From: Theristus sp. LFF4_11
Taxonomy: Eukaryota > Nematoda > Chromadorea > Monhysterida > Xyalidae
DNA length: 57,348 nucleotides
Reading direction: 5' to 3'
NCBI GenBank assembly: GCA_030248135.1
Contig: JASANC010003504.1
Coordinates: forward strand, 1-57,348
A program made the translations under genes and the position numbers. Under the pieces are notes generated by a model, which searched no databases, was not told the DNA's origin, and was given only the letters and a program-made list of their open reading frames with translations. This document shows positions 1 through 11,920 of the stretch, piece by piece; position 1 is the stretch's first letter; each line of letters opens with the position of its first letter.

Positions 1-344
1 TGCCGATGTCGATGCGCGTTTTGCAACCCGATTTTTAAAAACAAAAAAAGTTCAAACTTTTTTCACAGACGGTTTTGTTGCATCTTTCCCAGTCGATCAT
101 CAAGTTTTGATCAGCCACGCTTCCATTTGCCTATGCTGCGCTGAACTGTCTCTGTTGACCAAAGAGTATCATGATGACTTCAGCTATATGAAGAGCGACG
201 CTTTTAGAAAAAAATCTCAACGGGCTTTGATAAAAATAGGTTAAGGAAATTGAGATGGATTTTTCTTAAATAGCAAAAATGAGCGCCAATTCAAATTTCA
301 AAAAAATGACAGGGACAGACAAATTGCATTTTTAGTATAATAGA
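1..344 (-). mobile_element. Helitron 5' end, partial
   Basis: Read on the minus strand, the element begins at 344 with TCTATTATACTAAAAATGC and a run rich in TGTCTGTC, typical of Helitron 5' ends. It continues off the left edge. The segment is nearly the same as 2458-2801, the 5' end of the neighbouring element, so both belong to one family. No coding capacity for a Rep/helicase is seen, so it looks non-autonomous or truncated. Confidence 0.7.
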
Positions 345-2801
345 CTAGCCAATTGACCCGTGCCTACGGCACGGTTAGCTGATAAATACAATTATTATTT
401 TTGAGGGAATTTTGGCCTTTTGAACCGTGCTAAAAATGCGTTGCATTTTGATTTTGAGCTGCTTTAGTCGTTCCCGTTCAAATGAACAAATACAATCTTC
501 TGATCAAGAACACAATCTTTACTGCATTCCCTTTTAAAGTTAAAACAATCTTTTTTAATCACCAACGGTCAATGGCTGTTCCCGTAAAAAATATGTAAAG
601 CGATTTTGGCGCTCTTTACTTTTACGTGGCCCATCGCAAAATGAGTAGGTTCCTAATCCTAAACCTAATCCTAGTCCTAAGCGAAGCCTTTTGGCTGAGG
701 TGAAAATGCTGCTTGCAATGAGTCATTGTAGGTTCATAATCCTAAACCTGAGCCAAGCCTTTTTGATAAGATCAATCAACCTCAGACCAAAAATCACTTT
801 TAAGAATGTATTCAAATCGTTGGACATTCATTTTGCGATGGGCCATTCATTTTGTCTTGGGCCACGCATTAGTGAAGAGCGCCGCGATTTTAAAGTTAGT
901 TGAATTGACACGCACGACAAAAAGTAACTTTTTATAAAAATTGCAATTGCAATTTTTAATTTTTGTTTTTTTTTGAAATTGACACATTCTAATTAAACCA
1001 GCGTGTTGAAAACAAATTTAAAATGCGAAGATTGTAATTTTTCTGTTATGTTTATCACCCGTTCAGCCTGCTCTAAGCCAATCCTTTTTTGTACAAAAAA
1101 AATTTTTTAAAAAATTAACAAAAACATAAAAAAGTGACGTTTAAATAAAAAAAACATTTAAAAAGCACTGTTTTTTATACCTTAACATACCTTTTACCCG
1201 GTTACCCTAACATATATGCCAAACCTTTTCTCAAAGTGAAAATGAACAAATACCCGCTTTGAAAGCCATCTTGCTTTCTAATCAGATTTTTAGTTAATCA
1301 CGCACTTCATTAACAAACACCGTTTATTTGATTTCGCAATTAATTTTTTGGTTGAGTTGTTCAGATAAAACTTTTCTGTTTTTTAAAAAGTCTCAAGCAA
1401 TAACTTTAGAACATTTTTTTTTCAAAAAGTTCCCAAGCAACAACTGTTCGGCCAAATGATAATAAAAAATATTGTCTTAAAAGCAAAGTGCAATGTGCAC
1501 TTGCAATTTCGATGTCGTTTTGCAACCTGATTTAAAAAAAACAATTGAAACCATTCTTTACTGTTGGTTTTCTTTCATCTTTGGCTTTCGGTCAGTTTGA
1601 ACAGCAACAAATGCAATTAATTGTCAATCGTATGTTCAGGCGCTGTCGCGGATGACCAAAGAGTATCATGATGACTTCGCAGTACAGAGTAACGTTTTTG
1701 AGAAATGATTTGCTTTAATACCGTAGCTTAAGAAATTGAGATTTAGCTATCTTTAATAGCAAAAATGGGCGCCAATTCAAATTGCAAAAAAGTGACACGG
1801 ACACCACTATTATGTAAGATTAAATAAAAAACATAAAAATTAACGTTTTTTCAATAACCCGTTTTAAAAAGCTAATGCTTCTTTTACCCGTTTACCTAAG
1901 CCAAGCCTTTTTTGCAAAGTGAAAATGCGAAGTTTATGATTTTGCTATTTTTACCCGTTCACCCTAACCTAAGTCAAGCCTTTTTGTAAGTTAAGCAAGA
2001 TTGAATAAAAAATATAAAAATTAACGTTTTTTTCATTAAAAAATACTCATTTTAAAAAGCTAATGCTTCTTTTACTCGGTTACCCTTACATAAGCCAAGC
2101 CTTTTTTGTGAAGTGAACATGAATAGAAGAAACAAAAAAGTGACGTTTATAATTTCGTTCTGCAGTCATTGCTTCTTTGTACCCGTTTACCCCAACATGA
2201 CCCAAACATTTTGCAAAGTGAAAATGAATGGTAAATACCATTTCGACCCAATTAAAAAACTAACTTTTTTCAAAGACGGTTTTGTTACATCTTTCGCAGT
2301 CGCTCGTCAAGTTTTGAGCAGCAACAATTGCCAGTTGCCCATCGTGCGTTACGTTGAAATTATCGCTCATAACCATGGAGTATCAATTTGAAAATGAAAC
2401 ATGGAGTATCAATTTCAATGAAATTTACTTGTTTTGAATCCAAAGTGCAACTTGCAATACCGATGTCGATGTGCGTTTTGCAACCCGATTTTTAAAAACA
2501 AAAAAGTTCAAACTTTTTTCAAAGACGGTTTTGTTACATCTTTCCCAGACGATCATCAAGTTTTGATCAGCCACGCTTCCATTTGCCTGTGCTGCGCTGA
2601 ACTGTCTCTGTTGACCAAAGAGTATCATGATGACTTCAGCTATGAAGAGCGACGTTTTGAGAAAACAATCTCAACTGGCATTAATAAAAAAAATAGGTTA
2701 AGGAAATTGAGATGAAGTTTTCTTAAATAGCAAAAATGAGCGCCAATTCAAATTTCATGAAAATGACAGGGACAGACAAATTGCATTTTTAGTATAATAG
2801 A
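345..2801 (-). mobile_element. Non-autonomous Helitron, complete by its termini
   Basis: On the minus strand the element starts TC (2801-2800) after an A, and ends CTAG (348-345) followed by T, the A|T insertion rule of Helitrons. A perfect 7-bp stem with a 3-nt loop (358-364 with 368-374) lies ten bases before the CTAG end, as expected for the 3' hairpin. There are no target-site duplications, also as expected. The inside holds no Rep/helicase frame. It has a diverged second copy of the 5' region (about 1486-1800) and several degenerate units built around ccaagccttttttgcaaagt (about 690, 1230, 1900, 1975, 2095, 2205). Short frames inside are repeat-derived. Confidence 0.75.
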
Positions 2802-2802
2802 T

Positions 2803-2865
2803 TACGAACACAATTTGTTTGCGCACGGAATTTAGAACGACGTCTGTGTGTTCGGACAACAGATA
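2803..2865. mobile_element. Remnant of the MITE family seen at 5962-6149
   Basis: The stretch with tttgcgcacggaatttagaa followed by cgacgtctgtg matches, with few changes, the right half of the MITE in the CLIC intron (about 6064-6122). The Helitron 5' end sits exactly at the A|TTACG of the MITE consensus, so this copy was split by the Helitron insertion. The other half is not in the window. Confidence 0.5.
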
Positions 2866-5053
2866 ATGGTGTTTTAGCCTTTTGTCTGGAAGAGGACACT
2901 TCTGGAAGGAAATCAAGCTCAGTTTTTGTATCTGATTAAGTTATCGTACTGTTCAATCAGGCTCACATGCATTGAGTCATTTCTTTTGCTGATTGATGTT
3001 TCGTTTGTACTGTGGTTGCCATGATGGTATGGTAAATAATGGTGTGTTTCTGTTTGGCATGGTGCTGTTAGTTTGCGATTCAAAAACAAAAAGTTATTTC
3101 ATGGTGTGTTCACTTGTATCAGCAAAACTGCAAAATCAACGGTTTTTGGCGACATTCCAAAACGAGGGGTGTTGATGCAAACGTGGAATATCACCAGTGA
3201 CCTCGGATTCCATCTGGTGGCATGAATGATGATATGAATAATTATTGCAGTTTAACATGCATGTGGAATGAGTAGGTTGGATATACTTGATTGTGCATGT
3301 TGAACGGTGATACAGTCCATCAGTCAGTAGTGCTGGTGTAAAGTACAGTGGTGTGAGTAATAAACGGATAAACATGTGAAAATATTTGCGCAAACTGCTG
3401 ACAAGTTTATGGCTTATTCAGCATTCGTGTAACATTACATTTTCGAATGTGTTGCGAAAGTAAACTTTTGGGGGTAAATAATCGAACTCGTATGAATTCA
3501 TCATGTTGTATGTGTACTGTGTGTGTGTGTTTTAACACCGGTGAAAATGTCTTAATGAACTCTTCAAATAACAATGCAATTCTTCCGTTTCACAAGTTAG
3601 CAAATTCGCTAAATTAGTTTGGTTCGGTTGGTTGGAACAACAACGCAGCTTGCCATTGCCAGCTTTTGATTTTTATCGTTATTTACCGAAATCTAATTTT
3701 GAAAATGTTTGAGTTGGTTTACGTTGTAGTTGAAAACAGTTTTTTTTGTTTTTAACAATAGTTTTTAGCTGATAATAAATACTCTCATCATAGCGCACAG
3801 CAACATTCAGCAAGCACAGCAAGTGTACAAATTCCAATGTTCTTCTACCAGCGTTTTATACCCGTATGGTAACAACAACAACAACGTCCTTTTACAACTG
3901 ACGCATTATGGAAGTCTTTGATGCTTTTGTGTTCGTTTTATCAGTCTGATTCTGGTCTTTCACCAAAACAGCAAATTGCAAATACCAACTTCTAATAGCA
4001 GCGAGCAAGCATGGCTGTTTGGTTGACGTGTGTCCGTTGGGTGTTTTGACAGGGCGCCGCCACAGAGCAAGAAAACTTCAGGGCAAATCAGTTCGGTTTG
4101 GTGTTGGCCTGCTTGACGGTGTGTTTGATCAATCATGCAAAGCCGACCACGTCACCTACGGCACTCACACTCTCAGGACCAAAATTATTGGCAAAAAAAT
4201 TGTTGTTCAGTCTTGTGAGAAATGACGAGCCATGAAACCTGTGAAGAGATGCCTTTTTCACAGGTATACAATGCATCAGTAAAATGGGTGAAAAGTGTCG
4301 CTGCTAGGTATTGTACTTTTTTTATCAGCAGGGAATGTTTGTTCGCTGTTGTGCAAACACATATGCAAATGTTTTCAGCCAGCGCTGAATTCAATCAAGC
4401 CGCGCAGCCGCAGCTAACCAATTGTAGCCTGGGTACTGCATACAATTATCGCAGCATTGTTGAGCGTTTTTTATGGCACCAGCGTTCTGTGCTGATAGAA
4501 GCAGCATCAATATCAGTTCTCGGTTTTTTTATACTTTTTGTAATTCTTGTTTGACTACAAAAATATATGTTGCGTGTGCATGTGCCTGTATTTTATGGGT
4601 TTTTCTCACGTTTGCAAATAGATGTGATTTATGCAATGTTTTTTTGGTCGGAATGTTTTCATGTTGGGTTGAACTGAATATGTTGGCGAATTGGTTTGCA
4701 CGCAAATGAGGCTGAAAATTATTGTTGGCGAACAAAAACTGAATGTGGGGTGACTATAAAGAGGGCGGCATTTTATCTTGAACGTGACGAGATGTGTTCG
4801 GTAAGAATGGGAGTGTCTATGACAATATCTGTTCGTTGAAAGTAATCGTTTGCAACAGGCGAAAGGAATCTTGTACAACTCCACTCAGGCATTCTTATTT
4901 AAAGAAAAGAGGTGCGCTAATAAAAGAGATAAACTGCGACACCGCCGGTAAAGATCGAGGCAATATAAGGGACCACAGGCGGGTGTCATGAAATTGATTG
5001 ATTGATGACTGGATGACTGAATTGCGCAATGCAAGGCTGCTTCTTTGTTGCAG
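2866..5053. other. Non-coding, upstream/intron of the CLIC gene
   Basis: No exon could be supported here. If the CLIC gene follows the family layout, its first exons (glutathione-transferase-like N-terminal domain) should precede 5054, but no frame in this interval resembles that domain. The interval is therefore read as intron, with the 5' exons further upstream or too diverged to see. Short frames around 4019-4554 show no family features. Confidence 0.4.
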
Positions 5054-6353
5054 AACTTCAAGCTGCTGCTGCGATCGCATTACGACGGCGAGGGCGGTGC
5101 GGGCGCACGGGGCAGCGTCTCGCACGACACCAGCGGCAGCAGTGAGCATGCGGCCGGCACGCTCTCGAAGGACGCACACCAGCACCACAGCAAACTCGTC
5201 GAGCAACTCATGGCGATCGACTCGGTGCGCACAACGTTTGCGGCGTGTATGCCGCTCTCGCGGTGTTGCGTGTCTAGAAAATGTTACCTTTCCATGTCCG
5301 TCCAACCTTTTGACAATCTCGTGTTCTTGGCCGCCTGGAAATGCCAAGGATTGATAGTAAAGTGGCATTTTGCGGACAGTGCGGTCCGATGTTGCACAGG
5401 CACACCACAAGCAACCAAATTTGCACACATGCCGGCATGCGTCTGTAAAGCATCTGCGCGTTTGTTACTGAGCGCCGGATTACTGCGCTGAAAAGTGCAA
5501 CGTCATCGTACAAACCAAACTTGTGGTCGCCAGCAAGCTTCTTAAGCGGCATTCACGACGTGTGTAGCCGTGTTAAACGCGGTCATTAAATCACTGGTTC
5601 ATGAATGGGTGGATGTTGCTGTTGTGGTATTGGCAGTTGCTACGCGAGCGCGGCACACGCTACCTGTTGGGCGAGTCGATGACCGAGTACGACTGCGAGC
5701 TGATGCCGCGTCTTCACCACATTCGCATCGCCGGCGCCGTGCTGTGCCAGTTCGAGATGCCGGCCACACTGACGCACCTCTGGAACTACATGCTCACCGC
5801 GTATCGTACCGCTGCGTTCGTCGAGTCGTGTCCGGCCGACCAGGACATCATTCATCATTACAAGGTTCACCACTGCACGTTCACCGATACGCCCTGCATT
5901 CGCACGACGTGATCACAGTGATCACAGTGGTCACCACCGCGGCGCCTCCATGTTCCGTTGTTAAGGCGCGTTTAGCAATTAGTTTTTTGTACGTACGCAC
6001 GGACACGACACGTAAAAAATGGCCACACGATTTAGAAATCGTGTCGTGTGTGCTATCTTAATGCATTACGGACACGATTAGTTTGCGCACGGGATTTAGA
6101 ACGACGTTTGTGCGTACGGACGAAAAACTAATTGATAAACGCGCCCTTAGCCGTTGGCCAAGTTCAATTGCCAAACGTTCTATTTCCGTTCGCTCGTCAG
6201 CGTGTCAGTCTAGCTAGACTGCGCAATTTTGCGTTGCAGGAGCAACTAAACATCTCGTACCGCCAACGTGACGCGCTGCAGTCGCCGACGAAGACGCACA
6301 CGATTCCAGAGCCGGTGCTCGATCAAATCAAACATTTGCAACTGGACCACTGA
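5054..6353 (+). CDS. exc-4: Chloride intracellular channel, EXC-4 type (3' exons)
   Basis: Three exons splice in phase 0: 5054-5224, 5637-5864 and 6240-6353 (stop TGA 6351-6353), giving 170 C-terminal residues. The core SMTEYDCELMPRLHHIRI, then PADQDIIHHYK, and the tail SPTKTHTIP are hallmarks of the all-helical C-terminal domain of nematode EXC-4. Family members run to about 250-290 residues, so roughly 100-130 residues of the N-terminal thioredoxin-like domain are missing; their exons were not found upstream. CLIC proteins are glutathione-transferase-fold proteins that can enter membranes. EXC-4 keeps the excretory canal lumen in shape in C. elegans. The second intron carries a MITE (5962-6149). 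Splice sites: ttgttgcag|AAC, GACTCG|gtgcgc, ttggcag|TTG, TACAAG|gttcac, gttgcag|GAG. The first exon has a Gly/Ser/His-rich insertion in the loop between helices. Confidence 0.9.
5962..6149. mobile_element. MITE with ~25-bp terminal inverted repeats, in a CLIC intron
   Basis: The ends ttaaggcgcgtttagcaatt and, on the other strand, ctaagggcgcgtttatcaat pair as terminal inverted repeats continuing into attagtttttc/gt. The inside is GC-rich with cacgac palindromes and has no coding capacity. A half copy occurs at 2803-2865. Confidence 0.65.
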
Positions 6354-9049
6354 TGGTGAGGAGAGAGCAAGCGTGCGTCTCGGTCGAAACGATTGTTCTT
6401 GTTCGGTGGCGTCGTCGTTTCGTTTTGTTGGCAGTGCACGGATACTCTGTTGCTTGTGGGCGTTTCGGCTTTTTTTCCTGTGGTATTTCCTCACTTTTTC
6501 GACATGATCATGTGCAGAGTCTCATGAATACTTGATACATTCTTGTAGGGCTGGTAAAAACAAATCTAATTTGGGTAAAAACCGTTTTTTATACCTGAAG
6601 AACGTTTTTAACCCGGTTCTAACCCGAGCCAATAGCCAATTTTTAACCAACTTTGTTTTGGTCATATGTGGTCATTGAAAATGTCCGCAGAGATGTTCAT
6701 GAGATCAGCTGCCAATCACAGTATCCTCTCCTTCTATTCTAGTGATTGATTGTTTTCTGATTTTTGTTGTTTCAAGTTCAGTTTTCTCACGACACGAACA
6801 ATTTGGTTTACACACCACGTTTTCGTCACATTATCCGTAGTTTGTCGTGCTGTGTTCTGAGAAAGCGATGGACTGGACTACTAAAAATTCGCGAGAAATC
6901 GTGACAACCAAATTTGTGTCTTGTCATTTTTTATGATTGTTTTCATGAAGTTATCTGCAATTATTGTGTGGTGATTAGAACATGTCAGACTGACAAGTCA
7001 TCATTTGTGTTGTATGTCTTTGTCGCAGTGACAGTTTTTCTGGCAAGTTCTGATAATCATTCTATACCATGCTTTCGAATCATTCCCGAGAAAAAAAACA
7101 ACTTTGTATTTCGATTGATTCCAGTCAGTGCCAGAATTCCAGCAACGGTTCAATGCACTATGAAATTTTGAATTGCTCTTGCTTTGTTTTTTATTATCTT
7201 TGCCACCAACCAAATTTATTGTTGTTGTTTCTTAATCGGTTATTTATATATGATTTTTGATTGATCGAACTGATTCAAGTTGAGCTGTGGAGTGACTGTT
7301 GGTTGAGCATTTTTAGATCGCAGAGAAAACGCAATTAGCCGACCTATATTTTGTTTAAGTTTTCCATTGATGCTTTTTTACCTTTAAGTGCAACCCGTGC
7401 AAGCGTTCGAAAGGGTTCTAAATTGCAACCCTCTGAGTGTGTCCCCACGGCATGCTATTTGAATTGAGCTCGCTGATTGGCGGGTATCAATGTGAAGCAA
7501 CCAATCAACGGGCACGAGCAAAGTGATGTTCAATTGTGAGTGCATTTGTCTTGTTCTGACCATTCTTCCGTTTGTTTGCCCGAGTAAAAACTGTGAATAT
7601 AGCTATTAAAATTGCAGTTGTTTTTGGAGTGTTTGTTTTGCAGTTTTTCCATTGTTGCACATTTGCTTCTGCTCTTGCACTGTTGTGTTATGTTTCCTTT
7701 GATTTCATCATTTATGGTGTTGAAGTTCAAGTGTTTAGTGTGACAAAAAATGTTTAGTGTTTAGCCGAATGGCAAAAATCCGCATGGTGGTCCAAAGTTT
7801 TTTTGTGCGGTTGTCTGTTGAAAAATATTCATTGCCACTTTGTATAATGCAATCCAAGCACATGTGTACCAAACTCTCATATCATTTTCACTTGAACCCG
7901 TATTCTTGATTTATTCGCAGTTTTCCGTGCTATCAAACCAGTGAGTCTGAATCAAAATAGAGAAATCAAGGTTTCTTTTTTCGAACTGCAATCGGTGAAA
8001 GCATACAGGTTGAATGGAAGGGAAGTATACCCGTGGTAGTGCCCTTGCACGCGTGTGGTGTACCGGGTGCACTTTGCGGCAATGGTCACCCCACACTGCA
8101 CACCAATTGTTGCCTCAGTGATAGTTCCACTCAACAGAACCACTCGCTTGTTGTCAATCGTTACAGTTGAGGTTTTGCGTTCCATGGAAAACTTGCTCCA
8201 CTGAACGTTTCAACCGATTGCAATTCTTCACAGCTTTTGATAATGGTATGCGAAAGGCATGTCACGCTGTCACGCAAAAACACTGAGTTTAAAAACGTTG
8301 GACGAACTGATTTTGGTTAACGTGACCGAACTTTCGGGATTCCGTGGGTTTGCTGTTGTGGCACTGGTCTTGACGACAGCCAACTTTGTGGGTTGCTGTT
8401 TGTTTTCCGTTCGGTTGATTCCACGTCAATGAAATAACTATCGATTTTCTTCCGGGTTTTGATTAGTGTTTGCTGCTTTTTCGGATTGATTGATTGATTC
8501 AGCATTCAGCAGAAGTCACGCTTTTTACTGCACTGTAAAGTTAGCATGGTCTACATTTTTTTGTAGCCAATCAGCAGCTGGTTCTGGTTGACCGAAACAG
8601 ACTGCATATCTTCTTAGTTCGTGTTGATATCAAAGCTTCGGTTCCTGTCCTCGTTAACATGGTGTTTTATGTCGATGTGAGATTTTTTTGTTCATTGTCT
8701 ACGGAGTTTGTGTAACGAACGTGAATGAAAGTCTGAAACTGTACTCGGTCGGTGTTTTGGATGGAAAAAGTTCCAATTCCACAGAACTTCCGTTTTGCGA
8801 ACACTCAGAACGGACATACTTTGTTTGACATTGCTGAATGGGCTCTCAGTCGCACTGGAAGTGTTGAATGTAAACTGAATGAAAAAAAGACCTTGGTTTT
8901 TAGAAAAACTGGTTTTTGGTGTTTCTTTCAAGTCGTGGCTACTGACACCATAAAATATTCATGGACTTCAAAGCCTCTATTTTTCAGTAAGAATAGAACT
9001 TTCAGTCGCCAACGTTGTAACCACGCAAAACATCGAAAAAAAATAAAGA
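6354..9049. other. Intergenic, no gene recognised
   Basis: Between the CLIC stop codon and the proteasome start codon no exon-like frame with family similarity was seen. The sequence is AT-rich with scattered T-runs. Both neighbouring genes read to the right, so the promoter of the proteasome gene should be near its right end, but no clear TATA motif was identified. Confidence 0.5.
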
Positions 9050-11466
9050 ATGTCTGGCCTGCAGTATCTGCTGGGTGTGAAGTGTAACGAGTTCGTGTTG
9101 CTGGCCGCAGACAAAATGCTGATTTCGCACGGTGCCATTGTTGTCTCGAAAGGTCAGTCAGTCAGTGCATTGCTGTCTCTCTATTCGGGTAGTTTGGTCA
9201 ATTTGTGGTGCACAGTTCACTTTTTTCGTTTTTAGCTGTGTTTTGATTATTTCATTGAAATTGTTGAGATTTTGATTATGAAAAGCTTGATTATTGTACA
9301 CGGTGCCAGCAGTGAGCATTGTGTTCAGCGTTTCCAATGTTATCCCATTATGTCGACGGTTGTAACGCAATGCCGGCTAGCATTATGTTAGACAGGTTCT
9401 GTTTGTGCTGGCGAACAGTCGATCACGCACAGGCCACGACACGCTGATTGTGTGTATGTGTATGCCAGTGTGTTGGTTTTGTCACTGTTCTCTCAATGAA
9501 ACGGTGGCAAACAAACTTGGGCTCAAATCTTCGCACGTGTGTACGCCAGCAGGTGACGCTGTTTTCGACTCTGCCATTACAAGATGCACGGCGCTCACTG
9601 TGGCACGTTCAAAGCAGCACTGTGTGCTGTGTTTGGCAACGTCATAGCACCGTCCATAATGAGCACAGCCAGCGCCCGTTTGAATGCCCCCCCCCATTTG
9701 TTGTGTGTTACAGAGCACGACAAATCGTTTTCACTCGGCGATCACGTGATGATGGTCGTCATCGGAGACGGCGGCGACCCGGTGCAGTTTGGCGAATACG
9801 TCGAGAAGAATCTCGCGCTGTACAAATTCAAAAATGGTGGGCCGTCCGTCCATGCATTCCATTCCATTTTTATTTTGCAAGGACACTCCGATTAAACTTG
9901 ATAAACAGCGTGTGGTACAGAGACGCATACAGCAATGATGGGCTTGTCAACAAACGCAAGCCAGCTAACTCCATTGTGATCGTATTCAGGCGTTTGTTCA
10001 CTGGAGCACGTTGTTTTTTTTAGTTTCTCAAGTAGTTCGATTCAAGGCGCATTCATGAAGTAGTATTTAGTGGCGCGTCGCTGTGTTAAAACATAGCTGC
10101 GCAGGCACTAAATACTGCTTCATGAATGCCCCTTAACATTTTGCGTTCAAGAAGGAGTGCAACACCGGTGGAACACTGGACGGCGTGGGGGTGGCGGCTG
10201 CGCGGTTGCAGCATCGGCTGATTGCTTCTGCATTTGTGCGCCGTTATTAGCGCCAGAATGATTGAGCAAAAGCTGCGTTCAGCAGTGCTTCCATTGCAGG
10301 TTACGAAATCAGTCCGAAGTCTGCGGCGCACTACGTCCGTCGTGTGATCGCGGGCAGTCTCCGCTCACAGGTCACGGTCGAGTGTGTTTCTCGTTGTTTC
10401 AATCGCAGCTTTGCCACCATTCACGGGTTTGCGTGTCACCTATGGCAGCTGCATTTTGCATCTGACACGCCTGCGCCTGATTATCAAGAGAAACCACTGC
10501 TGCTGCCTGAACGTCGCTCCTCATAATCAACAAATTCTTCTGTTGCGATTTTCTTATTGTCTCATTGTTTTCCTTTTTTGAGGTCTTTTTTTAGCGTCAG
10601 TGCAATTTTTCAGGACTACTACGCTGTTGACTTGATTCTGGGCGGCTACGACACGATCAAAAACGAACCGTACATCTGCTCCGTCGACTACCTTGGCTCG
10701 ATCATTGATGGCGCCAACTATTTGTTCAGGGGATTCTCGGGAAAATTCTGCTACTCGATCATGGACGAGCTATATCGGCCGGGTAAAGTGCTTCTCTGAA
10801 CACCGTGCACTTTCCATTCATTCCCACGTTTTTCGATTCATGTTGCCGCGCGCACGGCAGCGCGTGTTGGTTTGTTTGTCTGCGACTGCGGCTTTATTGG
10901 TGCCGTTTTTTGCTTAGGATTATTTTAGCTTGTTATTTATGACGTTTCTTTTCAGACATGACAGTTGAGGAAGCGACTGAGATGGTGAAAACGTGCTTGA
11001 ATGAGGTTGGTTATTGTTGCAAACAAGGCGAAATTGGCTGCACTGTTAGGTTTGGCAACGACACATGATGTTGTGTCTTTATGCTGAATGGTGCTTTTTC
11101 TTCGACGTAACTTCAATGAATGAATCAATGTGCTGATCAATCAATGTTGGTGTTGTTGGTGTGCTGATCCTACCGAAGCATCTCACTCGAATTCATTTCA
11201 AACTTGCTGATCAATCAATCCAGTTCAAACATGCGCCGTATCATATTGGCCTGCAAACACACAGCCACGTGCATCCAGCGATTCGCTTAGAATTGTTTTT
11301 TTTTGTTTTTATAAACTGGCTGCATCTTGTCATGTGGGCTGTGCTTCAGTGTGAAAAAATGATACTTTTTTAGGTGAAAAAACGTTTCGTGGGCAATTTG
11401 CCTGCGTTCAAATTGTATTGTATCAACGGTGCTGGTACACGCACATTGGCAGACATGAACGTATGA
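9050..11466 (+). CDS. psmb2: Proteasome subunit beta type-2 (beta-4)
   Basis: Six exons form one frame of 202 residues: 9050-9152, 9714-9836, 10300-10370, 10614-10782, 10956-11005 and 11374-11466 (stop TGA). The human protein is 201 residues. Recognisable blocks are the start MSGLQYLLGVK, DPVQFGEYVEKNLALYK, the block YEISPKSAAHYVRR, DYYAVDLILGGYD and the tail KKRFVGNLPAFK. This is the structural, non-catalytic beta-4 subunit of the 20S core. It has no propeptide and no N-terminal active-site Thr, as is normal for the family. The start at 9050 is the first ATG and gives the expected N-terminus. Splice phases agree throughout (1, 1, 0, 1, 0). The second intron holds a palindromic element (10043-10136). 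It acts in nucleus and cytosol as part of the beta ring. Confidence 0.95.
10043..10136. mobile_element. Small palindromic element in a PSMB2 intron
   Basis: The arm ggcgcattcatgaagtagta followed by tttagtg pairs with cactaaatactgcttcatga followed by atgccc across a short centre rich in gcg. It is about 94 bp, a foldback MITE shape without coding. A decayed relative with the motif cagtatttagcgacgcgtag lies at about 11740-11845. Confidence 0.55.
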
Positions 11467-11737
11467 AATGGCACTTGTGGAATACGTGACTTTGTTGGTT
11501 GTTTTGTGATTTTAATTTTTTGTGATCTTGTTGATTGTGTTTCTGTTACTGTCGGTTTGATTGTTGTTCGAATGTTTTTTTTGAGTCCAAATTCGCGGTG
11601 TTTTCAATGAAACTGAGACTCGGTGAAAATTCTCAGTTGTGCTGTTTTATTTTTAAAACACATAAACATTGGAAAATGAAAACTGAATTGTTTGTCGAAC
11701 TGGAAAACTGAATCAAACAAAAAATTGGTTGAATCCG

Positions 11738-11846
11738 ATGTACGTGCGTTCATGATAAGTGGCATTCAGTGAGCAGTATTTAGCGACGCGTAGCTGCGTT
11801 GTTAAAAAATGAATGCTTCGCTTCACGTTCATGAAGGCGCCTTTAT
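11738..11846. repeat. Decayed relative of the 10043-10136 palindrome
   Basis: It shares gcattcagtgagcagtattt and tagcgacgcg with the intronic palindrome, and ends in a region with gttcatgaaggcgcc. The arms no longer pair well. It lies just before the first exon of the recycling factor gene and may form part of its upstream region. Confidence 0.35.
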
Positions 11847-11920
11847 TGTTGAATTACTGTCGTGCAGTTGATTTTCTTACGTTTGCCGTCGACTTTTCCG
11901 AAATCACCAGTGCACCAACG

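Noticed and set aside
4895..5428. 177-residue minus-strand frame
   Set aside because: It is the antisense shadow of the GC-rich CLIC exon at 5054-5224.
9448..10023. 191-residue plus-strand frame over PSMB2 exon 2
   Set aside because: Out of frame with the conserved proteasome text, which reads in another frame with proper splice sites.
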